Origin: Limnohabitans sp.
Lineage (GTDB): Bacteria; Pseudomonadota; Gammaproteobacteria; Burkholderiales; Burkholderiaceae_C
DNA: 5,105 nucleotides
Assembly: GCA_009693225.1 (NCBI GenBank)
Contig: SHXP01000174.1
Span: forward strand, 1-5,105
Reading direction: 5' to 3'
Positions 1-5,105 of the stretch are shown here, in pieces. Position 1 is the first letter of the stretch; every line of letters begins with the position of its first letter. The translations under genes and the position numbers were made by a program. Below the pieces are notes generated by a model that was not told the DNA's origin, did not search any database, and saw only the letters and a list, made by a program, of their open reading frames with translations.

Positions 1-1
1 C

Positions 2-673
2 GGACGGTTCAGCTTCAACACCGGCGAAGGCCGTTGTCCGGGTTGCGAAGGCCAGGGCATGCGCACCATTGAAATGAGTTTTCTGCCGGATGTTAAAGTC
101 TTGTGCGAAGTCTGCAAAGGGGCCCGTTTTAATCCTGAAACCCTGGCGGTGCGCTGGCGCGGCAAAAGCATAGGCGAGGTGTTGCAAATGGAAATCGATG
201 AGGCCGTGGATTTTTTCGCCGCCATGACACACATCAGCCATCCGCTGCAATTGCTCAAGGACGTCGGTCTGGGCTATCTGACGCTGGGACAGCCTTCGCC
301 GACCTTGAGCGGCGGCGAAGCGCAGCGCATCAAGCTGGTGACCGAGTTGTCCAAAGTGCGCGACGACATCACCCGGCGCGGTCAACAGGCACCGCATACC
401 TTGTATGTGCTGGACGAGCCGACGGTGGGCTTGCACATGGCCGATGTGGACAAACTGATCCGCGTGTTGCACCGCCTGGTTGACAGCGGCCACAGCGTGG
501 TCGTGATCGAACACGACCTGGATGTGATCGCCGAAGCCGACTGGGTGATCGACCTCGGCCCTGAAGGCGGTGACGGCGGCGGCCGTGTGGTGGCCGCCGA
601 CACTCCCGAGGCGCTGGTGAAACTGGGCACACACACCGGGCAGGCCTTGCAAGCGGTGCTCGCGCGTCAATGA
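2..673 (+). CDS. uvrA: UvrA-type excinuclease ABC subunit A, C-terminal part (5' truncated by window edge)
   Basis: This is the C-terminal 223 residues of a UvrA-family DNA-damage-recognition ATPase, which works in the cytoplasm in nucleotide excision repair. The frame is open to the left edge, so the ATG at 59 is internal. Numbering from the first whole codon, the fragment shows the C-terminal zinc finger (C12, C15, C35, C38; CX2C-X19-CX2C, the spacing of E. coli UvrA), the ABC signature LSGGEAQR starting at residue 102, Walker B ending in LDEPT (D138, E139) and the H-loop EHD with H171. Between signature and Walker B it carries about nine residues more than E. coli UvrA (DDITRRG region). 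It also reads GLHMADV and EHD where E. coli has GLHFADI and EHN. It may therefore be a second or long-form UvrA rather than the housekeeping copy. Family assignment is certain; orthology is not. It has no obvious functional link to the glycan genes downstream. Confidence 0.95.
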   Translation, partial: GRFSFNTGEGRCPGCEGQGMRTIEMSFLPDVKVLCEVCKGARFNPETLAVRWRGKSIGEVLQMEIDEAVDFFAAMTHISHPLQLLKDVGLGYLTLGQPSPTLSGGEAQRIKLVTELSKVRDDITRRGQQAPHTLYVLDEPTVGLHMADVDKLIRVLHRLVDSGHSVVVIEHDLDVIAEADWVIDLGPEGGDGGGRVVAADTPEALVKLGTHTGQALQAVLARQ

Positions 674-680
674 TGCAAGA

Positions 681-709
681 TATTTGTGCCGCAGCGGGCT
701 GACTACAAT
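681..709 (+). promoter_or_regulatory. candidate sigma-70-like promoter for the GT9-gtrA-PMT unit
   Basis: TACAAT at 704-709 matches five of six positions of the -10 consensus and sits in the only non-coding gap of the window. No convincing -35 is present. TATTTG at 681-686 has the ideal 17-bp spacing but poor sequence, while TTGTGC at 684-689 is a better match with a short 14-bp spacing. Start of transcription would be expected around 715-717, giving a leader of only about 7-9 nt before the ATG at 724, in line with the lack of a Shine-Dalgarno there. Confidence 0.35.
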
Positions 710-718
710 CCCCGCTGC
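691..718. other. 8-bp perfect inverted repeat in the uvrA-GT9 gap
   Basis: GCAGCGGG at 691-698 is exactly complementary to CCCGCTGC at 711-718, with a 12-nt loop. It starts 17 bp after the uvrA stop and ends 5 bp before the GT9 start codon. The G+C-rich stem resembles a terminator stem, but only two T residues follow on the + strand. It is therefore at best a weak intrinsic terminator for uvrA or a transcript-end stabiliser. The loop contains the TACAAT box described separately, so the repeat could instead belong to promoter or leader control. Confidence 0.45.
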
Positions 719-723
719 TTACC

Positions 724-1962
724 ATGAATATCCATACACAACGCCGCATCGACGCCTGGGTCGGTCCCCTCTTATGTGGCCTGGTGTCCCTGTGGGGCAA
801 GTGCTTTGGCAGAACTGTCGACCGCCAGCAACCGGTGCAACAGGTGCTGGTCATCATGTTGTCGGAAATGGGCAGTATGGTGCTGGCCGGCCCCATGTTT
901 GCACGGATTCAAAACAACCACCCGGGTGTACAGGTGCACATACTGCAACTCAAGCGCAACCAGTCGGTGGCGCGCTTGCTGGGCCTGGCACCCGACAGCC
1001 ATTTGCACGGCATTGACGACAGCGGTCTGTTCAGCCTGTTGGGGGATCTGCTGCGCGTGCTGTGGCGCTTACGCCGCTTGAAACTGGACGCGGTCATTGA
1101 TTGCGAACTTTTTTCGCGCATCAGCGCTTTGCTGGCTTACGGCAGCGGCGCCCGGCTTATAGCCGGCTTCACGCCGCATACCCAGGAAGGTTTGTACCGG
1201 GGTTCATTTTTCAACGCCGCGATTCCCTACAACCCCTACCGCCACATCACACTGCAATTCATGGCGCTGGTTGATGCCTTGTCCAGTGCAAGCACGCCCC
1301 GCACCAAAGCCATACCCTTGACGGTCAAACCGCAGGACTCGGGTCTGCAAGTGCATTTCAGCGACGGCGACATGGCATCATTCACCCGCGATTTGCACCG
1401 TGACCACCCGCTGTTCATGCAAGCGAAGAAACGCATTTTGTTTTATGCCGGCGGCGGTTTGTTGCCTATCCGTGCCTGGCCGGCGGCGCATTACGCCGCG
1501 CTGGCCAAAGCCTTGTGCGAGCAAGGCCATGCGGTCGGCATCATCGGCCTGCCCGAAGACCAGGCGCTAGCGCAAAGCATTCAGGCTGAATGCAGCTATG
1601 CCAACTGCCTGAACTTTGTCGGCTACACCAAAAATCTCGAAGCCTTGACACGCTTGTTTTTCCACAGCGATCTGCTGGTCACCAACGACGGCGGTCCCGG
1701 CCATTTCGCCAGCCTGACGCCGGTCCGTACCTTGATGTTTTTCGGTCCCGAAACCAGCGCCTTGTACGGTCCGCTGACACCGCGTGCAATCGCGCTTGAA
1801 AGCCATCTGGCCTGTTCGCCCTGTGTCACGGCCTACAACCACCGCGCTACGCCTTGTGACGGTGATAACCAGTGTCTGAAGCAGATACAACTGCAGCAGG
1901 TGCTGGCGCTGGCATTGACGCAGCTTGAATTGTGTGAGCCCCGGGATCCGGCCTATGTCTGA
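724..1962 (+). CDS. Glycosyltransferase family 9 (heptosyltransferase-like) protein
   Basis: The 412-residue protein has the two-Rossmann-domain layout of GT9, the family of the LPS heptosyltransferases WaaC/WaaF, which transfer sugars from nucleotide donors at the cytoplasmic face of the inner membrane. A short N-terminal extension (RRIDAWVGPLLC, about 7-18) looks amphipathic or membrane-associating. The first domain opens with VLVIMLSEMGSMVLAGP (about 41-57). The second has AGGG (242-245) then RAWP (250-253), the place of the family's G-x-G...KRWP segment, and TNDGGPGH (320-327), the counterpart of the family TNDSGPMH motif. Near the C-terminus is a cysteine cluster (C364, C367, C378, C384). 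The usual Asp in the family's N-terminal GD motif is Ser51 here, so donor or acceptor may differ from true heptosyltransferases. An in-frame stop at 700 makes the ATG at 724 the first possible ATG, and no Shine-Dalgarno precedes it. It overlaps the next gene by 8 bp. Family is secure; substrate unknown. Confidence 0.88.
   Translation: MNIHTQRRIDAWVGPLLCGLVSLWGKCFGRTVDRQQPVQQVLVIMLSEMGSMVLAGPMFARIQNNHPGVQVHILQLKRNQSVARLLGLAPDSHLHGIDDSGLFSLLGDLLRVLWRLRRLKLDAVIDCELFSRISALLAYGSGARLIAGFTPHTQEGLYRGSFFNAAIPYNPYRHITLQFMALVDALSSASTPRTKAIPLTVKPQDSGLQVHFSDGDMASFTRDLHRDHPLFMQAKKRILFYAGGGLLPIRAWPAAHYAALAKALCEQGHAVGIIGLPEDQALAQSIQAECSYANCLNFVGYTKNLEALTRLFFHSDLLVTNDGGPGHFASLTPVRTLMFFGPETSALYGPLTPRAIALESHLACSPCVTAYNHRATPCDGDNQCLKQIQLQQVLALALTQLELCEPRDPAYV
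1943..1946 (+). promoter_or_regulatory. weak Shine-Dalgarno for the GtrA gene
   Basis: GGGA lies 8 nt before the ATG at 1955, inside the end of the GT9 gene. It supports 1955 over the in-frame TTG at 1925 and the ATG at 1964, neither of which has a better purine-rich tract. The match is short, so ribosome hand-over from the overlapping GT9 stop at 1960-1962 may matter more. Confidence 0.35.
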
Positions 1963-2473
1963 CATGCCCTTGCCGGTAGTGCTGCCCTCTTGGTTGCGCT
2001 GGGCCGAACCGCTGCTGCAGTGCATGTTCAGGTGGCGTTACCTGCGATTCGCCACGGTGGGGGCATCCGGTACCGTGGTCAATATCGCGGTTTTGTTTGT
2101 CATGCAGGAATGGTTGTTGACGATCTTGATAGCCGACAGGTCTTTGCGGCTTTCGCTGGCGCTGGTATGCGCTATCGCCGTTGCCACGGTCAATAATTTC
2201 TCCTGGAACAGCCTATGGACCTGGGCTGACCGGCTGCTTGACGAACCCGGGGCAAACATCGGCATGGATGCCGCTTCCGGCAAACGCTTTGTGAAATACG
2301 CGCTCTCCTGCTGGCTGGGTATGTTGATTCAATACGGACTCACCTTGTTCCTGTCCGTGTACATGTATTACCTGGTGGCCAATGTCTTGTCCATCGTGGT
2401 TGCCAGCGTCAGCAATTACCTGACCAATGACTGGTGGACCTTCCGCCAGCGGCCGGTCCCGCCCGGGGAATGA
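1955..2473 (+). CDS. GtrA-family membrane protein
   Basis: The 172-residue protein has the size and pattern of GtrA (PF04138): a short cytoplasmic head, then four hydrophobic spans at about 32-51, 65-85, 113-135 and 138-160. Family marks are the RFATVGASGTVVN segment (31-43), the asparagine-rich NNFSWNSLWTW stretch after the second span (80-90), and NYLTNDWWTF near the C-terminus. GtrA proteins are thought to help translocate undecaprenyl-phosphate-linked sugars across the inner membrane, as in O-antigen glucosylation, normally with a GtrB-type synthase and a membrane transferase. The ATG at 1955 overlaps the GT9 stop by 8 bp, and the stop overlaps the next ATG as ATGA. The start could also be the ATG at 1964. 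The insert between spans 2 and 3 (about 91-112) is soluble and polar. Family is confident; the transported sugar cannot be read from the sequence. Confidence 0.88.
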   Translation: MSDMPLPVVLPSWLRWAEPLLQCMFRWRYLRFATVGASGTVVNIAVLFVMQEWLLTILIADRSLRLSLALVCAIAVATVNNFSWNSLWTWADRLLDEPGANIGMDAASGKRFVKYALSCWLGMLIQYGLTLFLSVYMYYLVANVLSIVVASVSNYLTNDWWTFRQRPVPPGE

Positions 2474-4200
2474 AAACCGACGCACCGGCCCCGCTGATGC
2501 CGTCCACCCGGCTGCTGTGGCTGACGGTGTTGCTGGCCGGTTTGCTTTATGTCTGGGGCATGGACAATCTTTATATGCCGAGCAACGGCGATGAAATGGT
2601 CTACAACCATATCGCCCGACTGACTGCCGCCAGCGGTCAATGGCTGCCGCTGGTCTCCGATTTGAATGACATGCGCAATACCAAGCCGCCGCTGTTGTTC
2701 TGGCAAAGCATGGTGATCACCGGCTGGGGCCAGCACTGGCAGCTGTGGCTGTTGCGTTTGCCCAGCCTGATGTACCTGATCCTAGTGTGCGCCGGCATGA
2801 GCCTGTTGCTGCACCGCTGGCTGAGCGAATGGCGAAGCGCGGCCTGGGCGGTGTTGTTGATGTTGTTGTCATGGGGCACGTTCCGTTACGGGCGGCCCTA
2901 CTTGACCACGGCACCTGAAATGTTCTGGTACAGCCTGGGGCCCGGGCTTGTCTTGTGGCGTGCCGCAGATGCCGGCCGGCGCGACATACGCAATACACCC
3001 GCCGAATGGGCCTGCTGGACTTTACTGGGTCTGCTCACCGGCATCGGCCTGGCCTACAAATCCTTTGTCCTGGTGTTGCCGGTGGCGGCCGGTGTTTGCC
3101 TGCTGCGTCTGTTGATCGAACCTCGCCGCTCATGGCGGGCCGTGGCCGTGTGCACAGCGCAAACCGCCTGGATGAGTGCGCTGGCGCTGGGCGTGTTTGC
3201 CGTCTGGCTGCTGATCGATCCGCAACCGCAGGAAGTCTGGCGAGAGTTCGTGCAGCGCGAAAACGCCGGCAAGATGAGCGATAGCCAGGGCTACTGGTCG
3301 CTGCTCTTCAGCTGGCAGGGTTCCGGCGATTACCTGAGCGCGCCTTTGCAAAACACCGGCTTGCTGTTCCCGTGGCTGGTTGTACTGCCGGGTCTGCTCT
3401 GGCGGCAGCGCAACCGTGCCGTGCGGCAGAACGGTGAGCCGTTGAATGCGGCTTTGCTGGTATGGATCGCCGTGTGGTGTGTGGTTTTCATATTGCCCAG
3501 CCAACGCTCCAGCCGGTATCTGTTGCCGCTGATGCCTGCGCTGGCGATGCTGATGGGCATGCATATGCCGTCGGTTGCCAAAGCCGCGTCGCTGGCTGTC
3601 GGTGTGCTGTCGCTGCTGATGTTGTCTGTGCTTGGCTGGCTGGGCTGGCATGCCCGGCCGCTTGGCTTGCTGCCTGATCTGTCTGCCGTGTTGCTGATTT
3701 TGTGCCTGGTCCTGGTGTTGATTCTTTGTCACCGCATCTGCCGCCGCGATCAGCCGCACGCTTATTTCGGTCTGCTGTGCGCCATGCTGGCTTTGCTGGG
3801 CTTGCACAGTGTGCTGCACGGCATGTCCGGCGAACGGATCGCCTTTCAGGGACAGGCAATGCACAGGCCGTTGTCAGAAACAGTCTGGGTCCCCGAAGGC
3901 TTCAACGGTGAATTCGACCGCTTCCAGTTTTTACTGCCGGGCAATAACCGTTTTGTTCCCGACCAGGCCAGGGTGAATGCGTTCAGCGAAGCAAGCGCCA
4001 GCGCACCGGGCGCCTGGTTCATTGTCGCGCGCACACCCAGCGCAGCTCAACTGGCTTGCGAAACACAGCAGCGCTGTGAGCGCATCGCGATGCGCTGGGA
4101 CATTGAGCAACGCTTGAAACCCGGTCAGGTGAATGCGGGCAATATCGCCAGACCCGGCGAGTGGTTATGGCGTCAGGAATGGCTGCTGCGCATGCGCTGA
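2470..4200 (+). CDS. ArnT/PMT-family (GT39/GT83-like) membrane glycosyltransferase
   Basis: This 576-residue polytopic inner-membrane protein resembles ArnT, RgtA-type and PMT enzymes, which move a sugar from a polyprenyl-phosphate donor to an acceptor (lipid A, glycan or protein) on the periplasmic side. After the first span (about 14-31) comes the first periplasmic loop with the acidic pair D41-E42 and the KPPLLFW motif (72-78), both hallmarks of the family. Further family-like segments are GRPYLTTAPEMFW (141-153), RENAGK (263-268) and RYLLP (349-353). Roughly a dozen hydrophobic spans run to about residue 446, followed by a soluble, probably periplasmic domain of about 130 residues with a C530/C536 pair. 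The chosen ATG overlaps the gtrA stop as ATGA. The GTG at 2434 and ATG at 2497 are alternatives; none has a clear Shine-Dalgarno. GtrA next door fits a lipid-linked sugar donor. Acceptor and sugar are unknown. The last 28 bp overlap the convergent gene. Confidence 0.87.
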   Translation: MKTDAPAPLMPSTRLLWLTVLLAGLLYVWGMDNLYMPSNGDEMVYNHIARLTAASGQWLPLVSDLNDMRNTKPPLLFWQSMVITGWGQHWQLWLLRLPSLMYLILVCAGMSLLLHRWLSEWRSAAWAVLLMLLSWGTFRYGRPYLTTAPEMFWYSLGPGLVLWRAADAGRRDIRNTPAEWACWTLLGLLTGIGLAYKSFVLVLPVAAGVCLLRLLIEPRRSWRAVAVCTAQTAWMSALALGVFAVWLLIDPQPQEVWREFVQRENAGKMSDSQGYWSLLFSWQGSGDYLSAPLQNTGLLFPWLVVLPGLLWRQRNRAVRQNGEPLNAALLVWIAVWCVVFILPSQRSSRYLLPLMPALAMLMGMHMPSVAKAASLAVGVLSLLMLSVLGWLGWHARPLGLLPDLSAVLLILCLVLVLILCHRICRRDQPHAYFGLLCAMLALLGLHSVLHGMSGERIAFQGQAMHRPLSETVWVPEGFNGEFDRFQFLLPGNNRFVPDQARVNAFSEASASAPGAWFIVARTPSAAQLACETQQRCERIAMRWDIEQRLKPGQVNAGNIARPGEWLWRQEWLLRMR

Positions 4201-4847
4201 AACCACCACAGACGTAGCAATTTTGCATGGGCAAACAGCCACAGCCAGGGATCCAGCCAGGCATCCCAAGCATTGCCGCTGGGAGCGCGGGTAAAAACAA
4301 ACAGGCCGGTGGCCAGCAGCCAGCAACCGGCTGCCTGCACCTGCCATTCTTCTGCGTCCAGCCAGTAAGCCAGCAGCAGCCACAGCATGGCTGTCGACCA
4401 GGCGAACCAGACAATGCCCAATGAAAAACCTGAGGGGTAAAGATCGGCAGGCAGCTGACCGAAAGCATCCAGTAACAGCAGCCAGCCTGTCAGTGTGATG
4501 ATCAACCACAGCCATGCCCCGGCCTCTGCCGGGCGGGTGGCGTAGAACAGCCTGTGCGGCGTGCTTCGCATATCGCGCCAGGCGGCAAGCAGACACAGAC
4601 ACAGCGTCAGCAGACCGGGAGATTGAAAAGCCAGGCCCAGGGCTGATAAGAGGCCGCCCCAGCACAGCATCAACAATCCCCAAAACAGACTGCACACCAG
4701 CCAGCGCCAGCGCCTGTCCTGTACCGGCACAAAAGCCACGCTGTACCAGCTCAGCAGCGCCAGCCAGCCGAACGTGTGAAATAGCTGTTGAACCGGCAAT
4801 GCAGGCAGCAGCGAAGTGGCTGACAACCAAGGCAACCAGGTGTTCAC
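4173..4847 (-). CDS. Tryptophan-rich polytopic membrane protein of unknown function
   Basis: I do not recognise this 224-residue protein. It has about six hydrophobic spans, near residues 23-41, 49-72, 76-90, 111-129, 142-162 and 172-186, and a last Trp-rich hydrophobic patch at 194-216. Tryptophan is extreme: 24 of 224 residues, with clusters such as PWLWLF (200-205) and LWWF (213-216). The C-terminus ends in basic and polar residues (QRMRSSHS). The start is taken as the GTG at 4847-4845, which shares a GTGA overlap with the upstream sialidase-like stop and has AAGGA five nt before it. A longer reading from the GTG at 4925 would run through 78 bp more of the sialidase gene and lacks this support. 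The gene is thus the second cistron of a (-) operon whose promoter lies beyond the right edge. It might anchor or partner the sialidase-like protein, or be part of a glycan or lipid machine; this is only context. Its 3' end overlaps the convergent PMT-family gene. Confidence 0.8.
   Translation of the reverse strand: MNTWLPWLSATSLLPALPVQQLFHTFGWLALLSWYSVAFVPVQDRRWRWLVCSLFWGLLMLCWGGLLSALGLAFQSPGLLTLCLCLLAAWRDMRSTPHRLFYATRPAEAGAWLWLIITLTGWLLLLDAFGQLPADLYPSGFSLGIVWFAWSTAMLWLLLAYWLDAEEWQVQAAGCWLLATGLFVFTRAPSGNAWDAWLDPWLWLFAHAKLLRLWWFQRMRSSHS
4188..4197. repeat. 10-bp perfect palindrome in the convergent coding overlap
   Basis: GCGCATGCGC reads the same on both strands and lies within the 28-bp overlap of the two convergent genes. 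Its central CGC-ATG-CGC is read in frame by both, giving Arg-Met-Arg in the PMT-family C-terminus and again in the C-terminus of the opposite-strand membrane protein. It is too short and has no T-tract on either side, so it is not a convincing terminator. Confidence 0.6.
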
Positions 4848-5105
4848 GGGTGTCCTTGTGCCGTTGAATGCAGCCGCCAGCGCTGCCAGGCTATGCCTTG
4901 GCGTAAAGCGGTGTAGCTCAGCCACAGGCGGTCGTCGCTCCAGCTCATGGCCGGGTAGGAATATTCGCTGCTTTCGCTGCCGTTTTCCAGCACCTGCGGA
5001 TCGGACCAGTTCAGTGCGTCGCTGCTGGTGTGCATCAGCAAGCGACTGCGGCCGCCTTCGGCCGGGTTGCGCAACATCACAAAGCGGCCGTCGGGAAGCC
5101 GCATG
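4844..5105 (-). CDS. BNR-repeat / sialidase-fold protein, C-terminal part (5' end outside window)
   Basis: The last 86 complete codons of a beta-propeller protein of the BNR_2 (PF13088-like) sialidase superfamily. Counting from the Met codon at 5104, LPDGRFVML (3-11) is a typical propeller strand opening and HTSSDALNWSDP (25-36) is a degenerate Asp-box (family S-x-D-x-G-x-T-W). EYSYPAMSWSDDRLWLSYT (47-65) matches the EYSYPA...D...YT ending of this family. The Met at 5104 is within the fold, so the real start lies to the right of the window. Members are annotated as exo-sialidases or neuraminidases but many have no proven sialidase activity, and the catalytic Arg/Asp residues expected earlier in the protein cannot be checked here. 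It is the upstream cistron of the Trp-rich membrane protein (GTGA overlap). A role in glycan trimming or binding fits the neighbouring transferases but is inferred. Confidence 0.75.
   Translation of the reverse strand, partial: MRLPDGRFVMLRNPAEGGRSRLLMHTSSDALNWSDPQVLENGSESSEYSYPAMSWSDDRLWLSYTALRQGIAWQRWRLHSTAQGHP
4853..4857 (-). promoter_or_regulatory. Shine-Dalgarno deciding the GTG start of the Trp-rich membrane protein
   Basis: Read on the minus strand, AAGGA stands five nt before the GTG at 4847. It lies inside the last codons of the sialidase-like gene. It is the clearest ribosome binding site in the window and is why the short GTG start, coupled to the upstream stop, is preferred to the GTG at 4925. 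Confidence 0.65.

Noticed and set aside
369..896. Long antisense reading frame across the end of uvrA and the intergenic gap
   Set aside because: It lies opposite well-conserved UvrA motifs, is rich in Arg/Pro/Ser as expected for a shadow frame in G+C-rich DNA, and shows no family features.
2052..2078. 7-bp inverted repeat CCACGGT/ACCGTGG within gtrA
   Set aside because: It is inside a conserved coding segment (first membrane span), has a 13-nt loop and no T-tract; chance is likely in G+C-rich coding DNA.
2434..2469. GTG at 2434 as start of the PMT-family protein, adding 12 residues
   Set aside because: It would overlap gtrA by 40 bp without a Shine-Dalgarno, whereas the ATG at 2470 forms the common ATGA coupling.
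3130..3864. 244-codon antisense frame inside the PMT-family gene
   Set aside because: Its Gln/His/Arg-rich, low-complexity translation is the mirror of Leu/Val/Ala-rich transmembrane codons on the other strand; the + strand frame has clear family motifs.
4165..4830. Alternative 221-codon minus frame overlapping the Trp-rich membrane protein
   Set aside because: The competing frame has a consistent membrane-span pattern, a good Shine-Dalgarno and a GTGA junction; this one has none of these and its start is not supported.
4514..4867. Plus-strand 117-codon frame opposite the membrane protein
   Set aside because: Composition is that of a shadow frame, with no ribosome binding site and no recognisable domain.
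4848..4925. N-terminal extension of the Trp-rich membrane protein to the GTG at 4925
   Set aside because: The extra 26 residues fall wholly within the sialidase-like gene and lack a start signal as good as AAGGA plus GTG at 4847.

Overview
The window looks like part of a Gram-negative, probably betaproteobacterial (Burkholderiales/Neisseriales-like) chromosome. This rests on the high G+C content, dense gene packing with overlapping starts and stops, a UvrA C-terminus that reads like a divergent beta/gammaproteobacterial form, and membrane or GT9 enzymes typical of Gram-negative surface-glycan loci. The genus cannot be fixed from the sequence alone.

Layout. Positions 2-673 (+) hold the last 223 codons of a UvrA-type excinuclease ATPase. 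A 50-bp gap follows, with a perfect 8-bp inverted repeat whose loop contains a TACAAT box. Then comes a tight three-gene (+) unit: a GT9 (heptosyltransferase-like) glycosyltransferase at 724-1962, a GtrA-family small membrane protein at 1955-2473, and an ArnT/PMT-family polytopic membrane glycosyltransferase at 2470-4200. These genes overlap by 8 bp and 4 bp, so they are almost certainly cotranscribed and translationally coupled. From the right edge a (-) strand unit runs toward them: the C-terminal part of a BNR/sialidase-fold protein (4844-5105, incomplete) and, through a GTGA stop/start overlap, an unrecognised tryptophan-rich membrane protein (4847-4173). The two units converge and their coding ends overlap by 28 bp.

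How the genes may work together (inference). GtrA proteins are thought to help move undecaprenyl-phosphate-linked sugars across the inner membrane. ArnT/PMT enzymes take sugars from such lipid carriers and attach them to an acceptor on the periplasmic side. GT9 enzymes are usually cytoplasmic and act on LPS core or similar glycans. The (+) unit therefore looks like a surface-glycan or glycolipid modification module. Its polyprenyl-phosphate sugar synthase (GtrB/DPM-like GT2) is not in the window. The sialidase-like protein and its membrane partner may belong to the same glycan theme, but only proximity suggests this. No tRNA, rRNA, CRISPR, insertion sequence or attachment site was seen. The only non-coding stretch is 674-723.
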